A DNA stretch of 64,000 nt from JABCYV01 sp963696025 (GTDB lineage: Bacteria; Acidobacteriota; Terriglobia; Terriglobales; Acidobacteriaceae), in NCBI GenBank assembly GCA_963696025.1, contig CAVOII010000012.1, forward strand, positions 186,001 to 250,000, given 5' to 3'. The position numbers and the translations under genes are program-made. Position 1 is the stretch's first letter. Each line of letters begins with the position of its first letter. The notes beneath the pieces are model-generated. The model was not told the origin of the DNA. It saw only the letters and a program-made list of their open reading frames with translations, and did not search any database. This document shows, piece after piece, positions 56,603 to 64,000 of this stretch.

Positions 56603-56674
56603 CGCCTGGCGATCGCGGACATGCCGGTTTCTTTGACTTCCACGCGCCAACCGGCCTAACATGCTCGCTCTAGG

Positions 56675-59635
56675 TTGGAGGTCTTACCACTGCTCGGCCA
56701 AACCATCTCACATTATCGGGTGATCGAGAAGCTCGGCGGCGGCGGTATGGGGGTGGTCTACAAGGCCGAAGATACCCGGCTGCATCGCTTCATCGCCCTG
56801 AAATTCCTTCCAGACGAAGTGGCCAAGGATTCTCAGGCTCTGGCTCGCTTCCAGCGCGAGGCGCAGGCCGCGTCTGCCCTGAATCACCCGAATATCTGCA
56901 CCATTCATGACATCGGCGAGTACGAGGGGCATCCGTTCATCGCCATGGAGTTTCTGGACGGAGTAACGCTGAAGCATCGTATTGCCGGCAGGCCTCTTGA
57001 AACCGAAGTGCTGCTCTCGGTGGCAATCGAAATTGCTGACGCACTCGATGCCGCGCACACCGAGGGCATCATCCATCGGGATATCAAGCCGGCCAACATC
57101 TTTGTCACCAAGCGAGGGCACGCCAAGATTCTTGATTTTGGATTGGCCAAGCTGACGCCGACCGGACGGATGATGGATCCGGCCGACGTTGCGGCCGAGG
57201 CCACCGTTGCAGCGAACCTTGAGCATCTGACTAGTCCGGGGACGGCATTGGGCACCCTGGCATACATGTCGCCCGAGCAAGTGCTGGGCAAGGAACTCGA
57301 CGCCCGTACCGATCTGTTTTCTTTCGGTGTGGTGCTCTATGAGATGGCCACCGGCGGACTGCCGTTCACCGGCGGAACGTCGGGCGCAATTTTTGATGGC
57401 ATTCTGCATAAGGCGCCGGTCGCACCGGTGCGTCTCAACCGCGACATACCTGCGGACCTCGAACGAGCCATCAACAAAGCATTGGAGAAGGACCGCAATT
57501 TGCGCTATCAGCATGCTGCTGACTTGAGGGCGGATCTGCAGCGTCTCAAGCGGGATAGCGACTCCGGGCGTTCCCTGGCAGCAAGCTCTGTCTCAGAGGA
57601 GGCGCCGCCTTCCACTCCGGCAGTTGCGCCGGCTCCTGCGTCTGCTCAAATCAGCGAAGTTCCGCAGAGAATAAGTTCTGCCGCTGTGTCAGCGGCAACG
57701 CCGAGCACAACGGCGGGTGCTACGGTCTCCGGATCGCGCCGCTGGAAGCTGCTCATTCCCGTGGGAGCAGTACTGGCTGCGCTTATTGCCGGCGGCGTCT
57801 TCCTTCGTTCGAACAAGGCGCGCGCCATCACGGCAAAAGATTCGATCTTCGTCGCTGACTTTGTCAACACCACTAATGACCCGGTGTTTGATGGCACGCT
57901 CAAGAAGGCTTTGGCGGTTGACCTGGAGCAATCCCCGTACTTGAACGTCTTTTCCGATGCCAAGGCCCGCCATACGCTGGCCCTGATGGGGAAGCCGCCG
58001 GACGAGCGCGTCACGGTGGAAGTCGCCCGTGAAATCTGTCAGCGCAACGGAGTAAAAGCGCTGCTGGCTGGCTCGATCGCCAGTCTGGGCAGCCAGTACG
58101 TGGTCACGCTCGACGCGATCAATTCGTCAACCGGCGACACGCTCGCCGAGGTACAAGGCCAGGCCGACAGCAAGGAGCAGGTGCTAAAGACTCTGGATAC
58201 TGCGACCAACCAGTTGCGAGGAAAGCTGGGCGAGTCACTGGCTTCCGTCCAGAAGTTCGACAAGCCACTGGAAGAAGCCACAACGTCTTCGTTGGAGGCG
58301 CTCAAGAGCTTTACTTTGGGGGACGTCAAGCACTCCGCCAGCGACGAACTTGGTGCCATCCCTCTTTATAAGCGTGCCATCGAACTGGACCCTAACTTCG
58401 CCATGGCTTACGCGCGAGTGGGCACTGCTTATGGCAATCTCGGTCAAGCGGACCTTTCTGAACAATATCGGAAGAAAGCTTTTGAGCTGAAAGACCGAGC
58501 CAGCGAAAGGGAGAGGCTCTACATCACGGCTCACTACTATGCCGACAACGGAGAAGTAGAAAAAGGAAACGCGGCCTACGAACTGTTCAAGCAGACCTAT
58601 CCCCGCGAGGTAACCCCTTACGTGAACCTGGCGGTAACTTACACTCTGTTCCTGGGCGAGTTCGAAAAGGGCCTGGCCAACGGGAAAGAGGCCATCCGGG
58701 TGGATCCGGACACGGTCAACGGCTATTTCACAACGGCGTACGCCTACGCCGGCCTTAATCGTCCAGATGAAGCCAAGGCTGTGTTGAAAGCTGGTTTGCA
58801 GCGGAACCCCAATTTCTTAGACCTGCACGACCGCCTCGCCGACCTCGCCTATGCACAGGGCGATCTGCCCACCATGGAAAAGGAGGAAACCTTTCTCCAT
58901 GACCAGCCCGATCTGGAAATGAATCTGAATACGCGGCATGGAGACATTGCAGCGTCGGGGGGACAAGTCCAACGAGCGCGGGAGTTCTATCAAAAAACCG
59001 GACAGGTGGCGCAGCGCGTGCAACTCAAAGATTCAGAGGCGGCAGCGCTAAATGCGCAGGCATGGATGCTCGCCAACTTTGGTTATTCAAAACAAGCCAT
59101 CGAAGCCGCCAACGGCGCCCTGGCCATTTCGCAGGGCTACTTCACAAAACTTTCTGCCGCCAACGCGCTCGCAGTCGCGGGGGACAATACAAAAGCGCTT
59201 GAGCTTGCGTCCGAGGTTGCGAAACAACGTCCAGACAACACCCTGGTGCAGAATGTCTCCGTCCCCTTTGTGCAGGCGGTGGTTGCGTTGAATGGTGGAA
59301 AGGCAAGTAAGGCTATCGAGGTCCTGAAGCCTGCCTTGCCCTACGATAACGCGACTACGGCAGATTTCTATCTGCGTGGACTGGCCTATCTGAAGATGGG
59401 ACAAGGCAACGAGGCGGCGCAACAATTCCAGAAGATTTTGGCCCTGCGCTACTACGCGCCCGACGATCCTCTAATGTCGATGGCCCATCTTGGCCTAGGC
59501 CGCGCCTACGCCCTCTCTGGCGACACAGCCAAGAGCCGTGCGGCTTATCAGGACTTCTTCGCTCTGTGGAAAGACGCCGACCCGGATGTCCCGCTGCTGA
59601 AACAAGCGAAGGCCGAATACGCAAAGCTGCAGTAG
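56675..59635 (+). CDS. Membrane Ser/Thr protein kinase, tandem paralogue
   Basis: 986 residues with the same order as the preceding gene: kinase domain (VIEKLGGGGMGVVYKAED, HRDIKPANIF, DFGLAK, AYMSPEQVLGKELDARTDLF), a Pro/Ala/Ser-rich linker (about 300-350), membrane helix (about 355-376), FlgO-like domain (FVADFVNTTNDPVFDGTLKK) and TPRs ending DVPLLKQAKAEYAKLQ. Start is TTG at 56675 after GGAGG-like sequence; the paralogues begin the same way (LGQTISHYRVIEKLGG). The kinase portions are very similar, the sensor portions less so, which fits duplication and divergent sensing. Confidence 0.93.
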   Translation: MEVLPLLGQTISHYRVIEKLGGGGMGVVYKAEDTRLHRFIALKFLPDEVAKDSQALARFQREAQAASALNHPNICTIHDIGEYEGHPFIAMEFLDGVTLKHRIAGRPLETEVLLSVAIEIADALDAAHTEGIIHRDIKPANIFVTKRGHAKILDFGLAKLTPTGRMMDPADVAAEATVAANLEHLTSPGTALGTLAYMSPEQVLGKELDARTDLFSFGVVLYEMATGGLPFTGGTSGAIFDGILHKAPVAPVRLNRDIPADLERAINKALEKDRNLRYQHAADLRADLQRLKRDSDSGRSLAASSVSEEAPPSTPAVAPAPASAQISEVPQRISSAAVSAATPSTTAGATVSGSRRWKLLIPVGAVLAALIAGGVFLRSNKARAITAKDSIFVADFVNTTNDPVFDGTLKKALAVDLEQSPYLNVFSDAKARHTLALMGKPPDERVTVEVAREICQRNGVKALLAGSIASLGSQYVVTLDAINSSTGDTLAEVQGQADSKEQVLKTLDTATNQLRGKLGESLASVQKFDKPLEEATTSSLEALKSFTLGDVKHSASDELGAIPLYKRAIELDPNFAMAYARVGTAYGNLGQADLSEQYRKKAFELKDRASERERLYITAHYYADNGEVEKGNAAYELFKQTYPREVTPYVNLAVTYTLFLGEFEKGLANGKEAIRVDPDTVNGYFTTAYAYAGLNRPDEAKAVLKAGLQRNPNFLDLHDRLADLAYAQGDLPTMEKEETFLHDQPDLEMNLNTRHGDIAASGGQVQRAREFYQKTGQVAQRVQLKDSEAAALNAQAWMLANFGYSKQAIEAANGALAISQGYFTKLSAANALAVAGDNTKALELASEVAKQRPDNTLVQNVSVPFVQAVVALNGGKASKAIEVLKPALPYDNATTADFYLRGLAYLKMGQGNEAAQQFQKILALRYYAPDDPLMSMAHLGLGRAYALSGDTAKSRAAYQDFFALWKDADPDVPLLKQAKAEYAKLQ

Positions 59636-59775
59636 CGCACCCGGATTTCTTGGCGTTCTTTGCGAGTCCTCCGCGAACTGTGCGGTTAAGGAAGGTCGCC
59701 TTCCACCCGTGCGGTGGTTTCTCCTGCTACACTCTGTCTTCATCCATCCTTGGCGTTTGCCGGAGTCTCTTCTCA

Positions 59776-60441
59776 ATGTCTGAACCCTACAATCCAACCT
59801 CGCGGACTCGTCTTGTCCGCGAGCCGCAGCGCGCCGTCTATGATCGCGCGGTAGCTTACGAAATTCTGGACGAAGGTTTCATCTGCCACGTCGGATTCGT
59901 AATCGACGGCCAGCCCTTTGTCATCCCCACGGGCTACGGGCGTGCCGGCGACAATCTCTACATCCACGGCTCAGCCGCGAGCCGCATGCTGCGCAATCTG
60001 GATCAGGGCGTCGCGGTCTGCGTCACGGTTACGCTGCTTGATGGGCTGGTGTTGGCTCGTTCCATCTTTAATCATTCCATGAATTATCGTTCGGTGATGG
60101 TGCTGGGCACGGCGGTCGCGGTTGAGGATCCTGCAGAAAAATTGCACGCGCTGCGATTGTTGTCCGAGCACATACTGCCCGGACGCTGGGCGGAATCGCG
60201 TCAGCCGAATGAAAAGGAAATCAAGGCGACCCTGGTGATGCGTGTTCCGATTGAGGAATTTTCCGCCAAGGTGCGGCAGGGTGCGCCCATCGACGATGAA
60301 GAAGACTACGCGTTCCCTACTTGGGCGGGCGTAATTCCGCTGCGGCTGGTTCCGGGCCCGCCAATCAATGATCCGCGGCTGGATCCCGCGCAAGCAGTTC
60401 CCGAATATGCGAGGAGCTATTCGCGCAGCAAACGGGGTTGA
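59776..60441 (+). CDS. Pyridoxamine 5'-phosphate oxidase-like flavin-binding protein
   Basis: 221 residues of the split-barrel FMN-binding fold, nitroimidazole-resistance (Nim)-like group: LDEGFICHVGFVIDGQPFVI, PTGYGRAGDNLYIHGSAASR, VCVTVTLLDGLVLARSIFNH and NYRSVMVLGTAVAVEDPAEK. The role is probably reduction of a small molecule with FMN; the substrate is unknown. The ATG at 59776 follows ATTTTCTC-type sequence without a clear ribosome site. It stands between the kinase genes. Confidence 0.88.
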   Translation: MSEPYNPTSRTRLVREPQRAVYDRAVAYEILDEGFICHVGFVIDGQPFVIPTGYGRAGDNLYIHGSAASRMLRNLDQGVAVCVTVTLLDGLVLARSIFNHSMNYRSVMVLGTAVAVEDPAEKLHALRLLSEHILPGRWAESRQPNEKEIKATLVMRVPIEEFSAKVRQGAPIDDEEDYAFPTWAGVIPLRLVPGPPINDPRLDPAQAVPEYARSYSRSKRG

Positions 60442-60772
60442 CGAAATCTGTGAGTACGTCGAGGGCCGCCCGCGAACTGATAGCGTGGTCGGCGTACAAT
60501 GCTCCAGGGATTGAGACTGCCGGACGCAAGTCCTTATGAAATCTCTTTTTCTTGATCGCGGCGCCTGGAGGTATTGCCGCTTCGAACCCATTTCCACCAT
60601 TGCCTAGCGAATTCCCTAGCCAGTACCTGGGGCTGCGAATGACCTTCTTCTACAACACCGATTAATGGTCACCTAAGGCGACGCAATCACGGTGCCTGGC
60701 CCATCTTTGCGGTTTTTGCAAAAGTGCAACGTGAACGGATTCAACAGGAGAGTTGCAGCTCGCAGCGCTGAG
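60442..60772. other. Gene-free interval
   Basis: About 330 bases between convergent genes. A GGGTTCGAA word on the minus strand near 60586 first suggested a tRNA, but no acceptor or anticodon stem could be drawn. No terminator or repeat of the main families was recognised. Confidence 0.4.
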
Positions 60773-63337
60773 TCACTTCAGACCCTCAACCATGTAAAGA
60801 TCGGAGAGGTCGCGAACATACGAATACCCGTACCATCGTGTGTCCGGAGTCAGACAGAACGGTCCGATGCTGTAGACACCGGCGCGGTCCGATGGAGCTA
60901 ACTCCTTCCACAGTTGTTTCTCTCCGGTAGCCGAGTCAAAGCGGTACACCCTGAGGGGAACTTCCTGGCGAAGCGGGGCGAAAATATAGCGTCCACTCCG
61001 GGCCAGGTTTCGGCGCGCACGGATAGGAAGCAGCGCTTTAATCTCTCTGGGCTGACCGCCCTCGATCGGGTACAGTTCCGACGTCGAGTCGTCACGAGGT
61101 ACCAAAATAGACGTATCGTCCAACCACAGAAAACCAAACAAACCCTCGGGCGTCACCGGAGTCAGTCGACCACCCGCATCCTGCAGATAATTACGAGCTG
61201 GCTTGCCCATTTCGCGGCCAATCACCAGCAACCGCTTGCCATCGGGGAGCCATTCCACAGAGTCGTAGTCGAATCCCGGTTGGGACAGATTTCTTACATC
61301 ACCGGTCCGGGTCGGAAGCAGGGTGAGTTGCTGCGGCTCGCCCGGAACCATAGCGGCCACCCATTTGCCGTCGGGCGAAACACTATTGGGAACGCCATCG
61401 CCGAGACGAATCGCGGGAGAGCCGTCGGTATTGCGCATATACGCCGAATACTTGGCTCCGCCGCCATCGCCTTCTTCCGCGAAGAAAATCCATTTACCGT
61501 CGGGCGACATGGTTAAGGGAAGTGACCAGTCCTGCCAGCTCAGATCGGTTTCGGCTTTTTGGCTGGGGAACAATCCCGCGATTCCACGCCGCCGGTTGCA
61601 GCGGATAAAAAGTGCGCGGCCGTCCTGCGAAATATCCTGCACAATTACTTCGCCGGCCCCGGCCCAGACCAGGCGTTGCTTCCCGGACAAGCTGACCGCG
61701 AAGAGGTTGCTGGATAAATGAACGTACGACCCGGTAAACCAGATCTCCTTGCCTGAGGGATGCCAAGCCAAGCCGAGCACATCGGAAAAAGTATTGGTCA
61801 GCGACTTCCGATTTCCAGAGCGGTCCACCACCATGATGCTGCCACGACTGTCGAACAGGATGGGGTGATCGATGAACGCAACCCGCTCTCCATCTGGAGA
61901 GACTCGCGCATCGCTGATCCAGCCCTCGGTCTTGTAGATCGCTTTGCCCAGCGGATACTCTAGGTTGGTCCGCCCGTCGGTCAACCGAACGGCGGCGAGC
62001 GCATTGCCATCCGGTGACCAGTCGGCGGAGATGACATTCTCGGCAACTTCTCGCGGCGCGCCGCCGCTGAGCGGAAGCCGGGCCAACGTCCCGGCTGAAG
62101 TGTTAGCCGTGAAAAATATATGGTCCAGTGTGACTGCGAGTTCCGTGGCCCGCGAAATCGCCAGAATGCTGCTGCCCTTCAGTCCCAGTTCGCGGGACTG
62201 CGGCGAATCCGGCCGCGTGGTATAGAGCTGCACAGGGTCTTCGCCAAATGCTGCGCTGTAGACGATGGTCTGGCCATCGGGAGCGAACCGTGCGGAAGCA
62301 ACGTGCCCGCCCCGGAAAGTCAGGCGAGTGAACACCGGATTCGAAGCTGGCACCGTGGCTCGACCGGCCCAGAATGCTGCGGCAGCGGCGAACAGCAGGA
62401 CTGGAATCGCCGCCACCAACGAAGCCCGCCACCGTCCAATATTGGCCAACCGTGATGCCGGCACCGCCTTCGCGGAACTGCTGAGCGAAGACAAGCTCTC
62501 CAAATCGAAAGCCAGATCGCGTGCCGACTGGAAGCGCAAGCTGGGCTCTTTTTCCAGGCAATGGCGGACGATCCGCTCCAGGCCGGGAGAGACCTGCAGG
62601 CCGGTCTCGGTCAGCTCCGGCGGGTCTTCCTTGAGAATGGCGTTCATGGTCTCTACGCTGGAGTCGCCCTTGAATGCCCGCTTGCGCGAAATCATTTCGT
62701 ACAGGATGGCGCCGAAGCTGAAGATGTCGGAGCGGTGGTCGATCGTCTGCCCTCGCACTTGCTCGGGCGACATGTAACCCACGGTGCCCATCACCGTTCC
62801 GGGCGTGGTAGGCGTTGGACCGGCCATGGTTGCGCTCTCTCCCGTCCCCGTGTCCGCGAAGGATTGCTTGGCCAAACCGAAATCCAGAATTTTCACCCGG
62901 CCGTCTTTAGTGACGAAGATGTTGTCCGGCTTCAGATCGCGATGAACAATTCCCTTCTCATGCGCCGCCGCTAGTCCCTTGGCCATCTCCAGCGCATACT
63001 CGATCACCCTGCGTTGGGATAATGGGCCGGCGTTCATCTTCTCCCGCAGGGTTTGCCCCTCGAGGAACTCCGAAACCAGATAATGGACGCCGTCCTGCGC
63101 GCCCACATCATGGATCGCCATGAGATTTGGGTGGTTGACTGTGCTTAGGAGACGAGCTTCGTGCTCGAAGCGGCTGAGGCGATCAGCGTCACCAGCAAAC
63201 GTGGCGGGAAGGATCTTGATTGCGACGGTGCGGTCAAGCCGCGTGTCGCGGGCGCGGTAGACTTCACCCATTCCTCCAGCGCCAAGGGAAGACTGAATTT
63301 CGTAGGGACCGAGTTTAGTTCCCGCAGTTAAAGCCAT
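60773..63337 (-). CDS. Membrane Ser/Thr protein kinase with PD40/TolB-like propeller
   Basis: About 854 residues. Kinase domain (IQSSLGAGGMGEVYRARDTR, AIKILP, HRDLKPDNIFV, DFGLAK, GYMSPEQVRGQTIDHRSDIF), membrane helix (about 302-322, SLVAAIPVLLFAAAAAFWAG), then repeated WD40-like PD40 units such as ARFAPDGQTIVYSA, ADWSPDGNALAAVRL, RVSPDGERVAFID and SVSPDGKWVAAMV, typical of external beta-propellers. The family is common in Acidobacteria. The ATG at 63337 is preferred over an upstream start that adds four residues. Confidence 0.93.
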   Translation of the reverse strand: MALTAGTKLGPYEIQSSLGAGGMGEVYRARDTRLDRTVAIKILPATFAGDADRLSRFEHEARLLSTVNHPNLMAIHDVGAQDGVHYLVSEFLEGQTLREKMNAGPLSQRRVIEYALEMAKGLAAAHEKGIVHRDLKPDNIFVTKDGRVKILDFGLAKQSFADTGTGESATMAGPTPTTPGTVMGTVGYMSPEQVRGQTIDHRSDIFSFGAILYEMISRKRAFKGDSSVETMNAILKEDPPELTETGLQVSPGLERIVRHCLEKEPSLRFQSARDLAFDLESLSSLSSSAKAVPASRLANIGRWRASLVAAIPVLLFAAAAAFWAGRATVPASNPVFTRLTFRGGHVASARFAPDGQTIVYSAAFGEDPVQLYTTRPDSPQSRELGLKGSSILAISRATELAVTLDHIFFTANTSAGTLARLPLSGGAPREVAENVISADWSPDGNALAAVRLTDGRTNLEYPLGKAIYKTEGWISDARVSPDGERVAFIDHPILFDSRGSIMVVDRSGNRKSLTNTFSDVLGLAWHPSGKEIWFTGSYVHLSSNLFAVSLSGKQRLVWAGAGEVIVQDISQDGRALFIRCNRRRGIAGLFPSQKAETDLSWQDWSLPLTMSPDGKWIFFAEEGDGGGAKYSAYMRNTDGSPAIRLGDGVPNSVSPDGKWVAAMVPGEPQQLTLLPTRTGDVRNLSQPGFDYDSVEWLPDGKRLLVIGREMGKPARNYLQDAGGRLTPVTPEGLFGFLWLDDTSILVPRDDSTSELYPIEGGQPREIKALLPIRARRNLARSGRYIFAPLRQEVPLRVYRFDSATGEKQLWKELAPSDRAGVYSIGPFCLTPDTRWYGYSYVRDLSDLYMVEGLK

Positions 63338-63662
63338 GGTGACGCGCAATTATAAACGTTAGGTGTTGGGGTTGGGGGTATCGGGTCGGCCGTTGCAAAG
63401 AACGTGCGGATGTGGAACCCTCCGTCCAGCCCACGCGGGCGAGGGCTCCTTCGACTTCGCTCAGGACAGGTCCGCGCCACACACAGCCATTAAGTTTTCT
63501 ATTGCCATCACGGGGTCCGACGAGTAATATGCGCGGCCTGTTCCTAAAGTAACGGAAGCGAACCCGGTTCTTCGTTGACCCATCAAATTGGAGGAGAGTA
63601 CGATTTCATAGCCAGCGGGTTGAGAGCCGCATGGAGTCAGTCCCGGTAAGTTGTAGAGAAAT
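63338..63662. repeat. Spacer with a family A element
   Basis: GCTCCTTCGACTTCGCTCAG and GACAGGTCCGCGCCACAC at 63446-63483 belong to the REP-like family; the rest must hold divergent promoters. No gene. Confidence 0.5.
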
Positions 63663-64000
63663 ATGAAGATTGCGAAACTCTATCTTGTGACGGCATCACT
63701 TTTCACCCTGCTCCTGGCAGGGATTGCCTGTCAGACGGCGCAGCGGCCGTCAGCTCTTTTGCCGCCCGCTCAGGCCAATGCACCAGCCGCAACAGCAATT
63801 TCTGCCACGCCGACTTCAGCGACAACGCCGCAACTTCCGCATACCAATCCTGCTCCGGTCGAGCCGGCGAAGGCCCAAACAAAGCCAAAGCCTGATCCCG
63901 TCGCTGATTTGATCGCACAGGTCGAAAAGGAATATCAGGCTGGGCAAGATAATTACAAAGCCGGGCATCTTCAAGCGGCGAAACAGAATTTTGAGCGCGC
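63663..64000 (+). CDS. Putative lipoprotein, start only (runs off right edge)
   Basis: 112 codons of an open gene. MKIAKLYLVTASLFTLLLAG is followed by IAC, a possible lipid-attachment Cys, then a Pro/Ala/Thr-rich stretch (about 23-75) and DLIAQVEKEYQAGQDNYKAG HLQAAKQNFER, a TPR-like start. This layout opens LysM-containing MltD-type lytic transglycosylases in related genomes as I recall them, but the catalytic part lies outside. AGAGAAAT precedes the ATG. Confidence 0.6.
   Translation, partial: MKIAKLYLVTASLFTLLLAGIACQTAQRPSALLPPAQANAPAATAISATPTSATTPQLPHTNPAPVEPAKAQTKPKPDPVADLIAQVEKEYQAGQDNYKAGHLQAAKQNFER

Noticed and set aside
60540..60610. Possible tRNA (GGGTTCGAA word on the minus strand)
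   Set aside because: No acceptor, D or anticodon stem could be paired around it.

Overview
The window looks like chromosome of an uncultured or unassigned Acidobacteriota, most likely class Terriglobia. Three things suggest this: several large Ser/Thr kinases carrying TPR or PD40 repeats, a DUF5916 outer-membrane protein, and the intergenic repeat family whose chance translation reads 'CHPERSE' or 'LSEAKDL', which I know mainly from this group. That assignment is inference; there is no rRNA in the window. I see no tRNA, rRNA, CRISPR array, insertion sequence or complete prophage.

Layout. 1-2.4 kb: oxyR (cut by the left edge, frameshifted), a Dps-like ferritin (frameshifted), a [2Fe-2S] ferredoxin and a cold-shock protein. 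2.7-5.7 kb: a TPR/thioredoxin-fold protein and a decayed Ser/Thr kinase. 5.9-9.1 kb: the chromosome-partition locus rsmG - parS x2 - parA - parB. 9.1-14.4 kb: small and secreted proteins (DUF2911, degenerate receiver, DsbA-like, Ogt). 14.5-23.2 kb: mnmG, an IPT/TIG protein, a CADD/PqqC-like protein, a FlK-like thioesterase, then the conserved tilS-hpt-ftsH operon. 23.3-34.4 kb: two DinB-like proteins, selD, a hydrolase, the tldD-tldE pair, a split nuclease-like gene, threonine dehydratase and a shortened UvrC. 34.6-35.9 kb: a DUF1376/DnaC replication-type pair. 36.7-41.7 kb: glyoxylate shunt (aceB, aceA), HU, L31 and dusB. 41.8-52.9 kb: MBL hydrolase, zinc-ribbon coiled-coil protein, rlmI-like methyltransferase, hsp20, clpB, ruvB, DUF5916 protein and ruvA. 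53-64 kb: a broken beta-barrel gene, two tandem TPR-kinases, a flavin-binding protein, a PD40-kinase and the start of a lipoprotein.

Two observations stand out. First, pieces of the intergenic repeat families lie in frame inside housekeeping genes (mnmG twice, tilS, selD, dusB, probably rsmG), where they add surface-type peptides without breaking the gene; this resembles Rickettsia palindromic elements. Second, selD has an in-frame UGA at the catalytic position followed by a SECIS-like hairpin, so SelD is probably itself a selenoprotein; a standard ORF call misses its first 29 codons.

At least five genes carry small frameshifts (oxyR, dps, the kinase relic, the nuclease-like gene, the beta-barrel gene), while long essential genes (ftsH, clpB, mnmG) are open throughout. 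That favours real decay over random sequencing error, but read-level checking is required to decide.
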